Of a stretch of DNA of 8,927 bases, positions 6,798 through 8,927 are shown piece by piece; position 1 is the stretch's first letter; every line of letters starts with the position of its first letter. The stretch is taken from positions 1-8,927 of the forward strand of contig JAUWSP010000078.1 in assembly GCA_030610025.1 (NCBI GenBank), read 5' to 3'. The notes beneath the pieces are model-generated. The model searched no databases. It was not told the origin of the DNA and was given only the letters and a program-made list of their open reading frames with translations. This stretch comes from Acidobacteriota bacterium (GTDB taxonomy: Bacteria; Acidobacteriota; Thermoanaerobaculia; Multivoradales; JAHEKO01). The translations under genes and the position numbers were made by a program.

Positions 6798-6851
6798 CTA
6801 CCTGGCCGGGTAGTTGATGCGCACCTACTGACTACCCAAGGAAGGGGGTAG
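6798..6851. repeat. Two adjacent small inverted repeats built from CTACC(C)/GGGTAG arms
   Basis: The 273-bp gap at 6705-6977 between two same-strand genes holds no convincing gene. Within it, CTACC (6798-6802) pairs with GGTAG (6809-6813), and CTACCC (6832-6837) pairs with GGGTAG (6846-6851). The arms share sequence, so they can also pair crosswise. The stems are short (5-6 bp) and no T tract follows on the - strand. They could be part of a terminator/attenuator, a protein site or chance. I see no convincing promoter in the gap; a TTGACG at about 6735 has no -10 box at the right distance. Confidence 0.25.
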
Positions 6852-6977
6852 CAGTCCGGGCTATGAGCCGTTTTCGGAATGCCCTGTTTCGTCGTATCGA
6901 GCTCGCTGACCGTGGCCCGACATCCCGTATCTCAGCCGCGCGAGCCCGATCGAAGAGTCTGTGGTTCTTCCTTCGGC

Positions 6978-8927
6978 TCACCGAGTCCGCTGTCGCCTGG
7001 TGGTCAGAAACGCCAGGGCGTAGAGTCCCAGGGCCAGCACGTAGAGCGAGCGGAAGCCGAAGTACATGGAGTTGTATTCGAGGAACCCCCCGAACATAGC
7101 CCCCAGCAGGTTCGACGCCATTGCTACACCGACCGATGGTGTCTTCTCGAGCTCGCTCGAGAAGGCAAATCCCGAAAAAAACAGGGGCAGGGTGAGCACT
7201 GAGGTCATCAGTAGTCCGTCGAGGTGTGGAGATACCGATCCGAGGATTCTCGGCGACAGTACGAGTCCCAGGACCACCGAGCCTCCAAGGGCCGTGTAGG
7301 TCCAAACTGCGGCGAGGGCACCAAAGCGCATCACCAACAGATTGGCCAGATAGGCCAGGACCAGGATCGCCCCTATGGTGAGCCCGACCACCTGCCAGGT
7401 GGAGCCAAAGGCCAACGCGAGCTCGGTGATTGCCTTGGTCTCGATCAGCATGAAGCCAGCGCCGAGGAAGAAGCACGGTGGCGAGAAAGCGCCTCCGGTT
7501 TTGGCGTCGGCCGCTTCGGCACCCATCAGAGAACGCACCAGGAGCCAAGAAATCAGCAGCAGCAGCAAGATCATCGCCAGGTAGGTCTGGGGATAGCGCC
7601 GCACCGGCAGGTAGAGAAACGGCCAGTCGTCGGTAGAGGGATCCGCCGCCACGTCGTGCCAGTCGTTGGCGGTGAGGAGCTTGAATCTGGGGGGAACCCT
7701 CACCCCTTCCATGTCAAGCTCCTCGCCGCTAATGAAGGTCATCTGGGTATCGCGCCCCGCCAATACCAACGGTGGCTCGCCGTCGAAAGCCTCCTCCATC
7801 ATGAGGTAGATCTTGAAGGCCAGGTCTGGGCGAAGCACCAGGAAGCTGACGCTCAGAACGCCGTGCGGGGCGAGGTGCTCCCGGGCCTCCCGAAAAGCCT
7901 CGATTGTGTAGACGTAGCTGTCGAGCCGTACCCCTGACAGGCCTGCTAGCAGGGTGTGGGAGTCGAGCAGGCCGTAGATCACGAGATCGTAGCGATCCTC
8001 CGAATACCGGATGAACGAGCGGGCGTCGTTGACCACGGCATGGACCCGCGGGTCGCTATAGGGCGCTTCCGGGTGCAGGGCTCGGCCAAAGTCGAGGATC
8101 GACGGATCGATCTCCACCGCGTCCACCCGGGTCGCCCCGTGACGCAGCGCAGCGGCGACATCGTTGCCGGTGCCCGCGCCCACGATCAAGACCCGCCCCG
8201 GGGTGGGCTTGAATCGGTACGGCAACCCGTAGTGCAGGCCTCTTCCCTCGCCGTCGTCGGCCCGCAAATCGAGCATCCGCTGGAAGAAAACGTTGTTGAC
8301 TTCTATGAGCGGTGGTGATCCCTGTTCGTGGACGAGAGTGAGGATCTGGTAGGGCGAGTAGACATCGACCCGCCGGGGGTCAGGAGACCAGGTGAGTACC
8401 GCCAGCAACCCGACGATCGCCAGCCCGCTTCCCACCAGGGCTCGCTTCTGACGGAGGAACGGAAAGATCCCGAGGGCGACCACGCCGAGCCACACCGCGG
8501 GTGGAGTCCAAAGGGCGGCAAGGGCGTGAAACACGAGGATTCCAGCCAGGCTCCCCGCCAGGTTTGCCCCATAGGCCGGCAGCTTTTCCTTCCGCGCCAT
8601 CAGCCGTGAGGCCAATTGACCGAGAGGCACAAAGGTGAGGGCCGTGGCGGAAAACGCGAACACGAGGAACCCATAAACCACCACCACGTCCACCCATTCC
8701 CCGAACTGCCGGTATCCCATGGTGAGCTGTTCCATCACCGGGTTCTGAAGGATGGGTGCCAGCGTGAAGGTCCGCAGAAGGTAGAGGAATGCGACTTGGA
8801 TCGCGAGCAGGGGCATGAAGAGCGGTGTTCCGACACCCCGCCTGGTCCCGAGGGCATACCCCAGGCCGAGACCCAGAAAACAGGACAGCAGAGTGATGTT
8901 CTTGAAGTAGGCGAAGAACTGAAAGAA
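6978..8927 (-). CDS. Membrane protein with spermidine-synthase-like methyltransferase-fold domain (N-terminus outside window)
   Basis: The frame stays open from the right edge to a TGA at 6978, giving 649 residues. The ATG at 8816 is internal, since the 37 codons before it encode another hydrophobic helix (FKNITLLSCFLGLGLGYAL) typical of this family. Layout: about six N-terminal membrane helices (to residue 180), a soluble Rossmann domain (185-445), then about six more helices (447-642). The soluble domain has the nucleotide-binding loop VLIVGAGTGND (246-256), the acidic strand end VDAVEIDP (268-275) and NDARSF (300-305). The family is annotated as membrane-embedded spermine/spermidine synthase-like, with no settled function. 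The usual D-S-S/T-D-P catalytic stretch is replaced by GLLDS (319-323), so aminopropyl transfer is doubtful. DDWPFLYLP (433-441) and FMLIETKAITELALAFGSTW (492-511) are recognisable family stretches. It precedes the cytochrome genes on the same strand, separated by 273 bp. Confidence 0.82.
   Translation of the reverse strand, partial: FFQFFAYFKNITLLSCFLGLGLGYALGTRRGVGTPLFMPLLAIQVAFLYLLRTFTLAPILQNPVMEQLTMGYRQFGEWVDVVVVYGFLVFAFSATALTFVPLGQLASRLMARKEKLPAYGANLAGSLAGILVFHALAALWTPPAVWLGVVALGIFPFLRQKRALVGSGLAIVGLLAVLTWSPDPRRVDVYSPYQILTLVHEQGSPPLIEVNNVFFQRMLDLRADDGEGRGLHYGLPYRFKPTPGRVLIVGAGTGNDVAAALRHGATRVDAVEIDPSILDFGRALHPEAPYSDPRVHAVVNDARSFIRYSEDRYDLVIYGLLDSHTLLAGLSGVRLDSYVYTIEAFREAREHLAPHGVLSVSFLVLRPDLAFKIYLMMEEAFDGEPPLVLAGRDTQMTFISGEELDMEGVRVPPRFKLLTANDWHDVAADPSTDDWPFLYLPVRRYPQTYLAMILLLLLISWLLVRSLMGAEAADAKTGGAFSPPCFFLGAGFMLIETKAITELALAFGSTWQVVGLTIGAILVLAYLANLLVMRFGALAAVWTYTALGGSVVLGLVLSPRILGSVSPHLDGLLMTSVLTLPLFFSGFAFSSELEKTPSVGVAMASNLLGAMFGGFLEYNSMYFGFRSLYVLALGLYALAFLTTRRQRTR

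Noticed and set aside
8817..8927. Treating the right edge as an upstream non-coding region with the last gene starting at the ATG at 8816
   Set aside because: The same frame is open through to the edge and encodes a further membrane helix of the family, so the ATG is internal and the gene is cut by the window.
1..8927. tRNA, rRNA, CRISPR, insertion sequence or prophage signals
   Set aside because: None was seen on either strand; the window is densely filled with host-like genes.

Overview
The window reads as ordinary chromosomal DNA from a GC-rich (by eye about 60 %) Gram-negative bacterium. The Gram-negative reading rests on an outer-membrane-barrel protein, periplasmic c-type cytochromes and a lipoprotein. 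The style of the sulfatase-like and membrane spermidine-synthase-like proteins resembles Acidobacteriota or other deep, myxobacteria-like lineages. That placement is only an impression, because no rRNA or marker gene is present.

Left edge (1-723, + strand): the 3' end of a bacterial microcompartment (BMC) shell gene cluster. The last 57 or so codons of a probable BMC-domain shell protein are followed, with overlaps, by two different EutN/CcmL-type pentameric vertex proteins (BMC-P). The enzymes that would reveal what the compartment does must lie to the left of the window. The cluster ends 20 bp before a convergent gene.

Middle and right (744-8927, all - strand), in order of transcription from right to left: (i) a large membrane protein carrying a spermidine-synthase-like Rossmann domain, running off the right edge (6978-8927); (ii) a secreted monohaem cytochrome c fused to an outer-membrane beta-barrel (5556-6704); (iii) a secreted pentahaem cytochrome c (3947-5551), 4 bp after (ii); (iv) a sulfatase/alkaline-phosphatase-superfamily lipoprotein with threonine at the usual nucleophile position (2205-3776); (v) a GT39/ArnT-like membrane glycosyltransferase (744-2132). 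Genes (ii) and (iii) look like one translationally linked unit and could form an electron path across the outer membrane. A long imperfect stem-loop directly after (iii) suggests that (iv) and (v), possibly an envelope-decorating pair, form a separate unit.

The most interesting points are the microcompartment shell edge with two dissimilar vertex proteins, and the cytochrome-barrel fusion paired with a pentahaem cytochrome. Any functional link between the compartment and the cytochromes is speculation from proximity; they are on opposite strands. I saw no tRNA, rRNA, CRISPR array, insertion sequence or attachment site.
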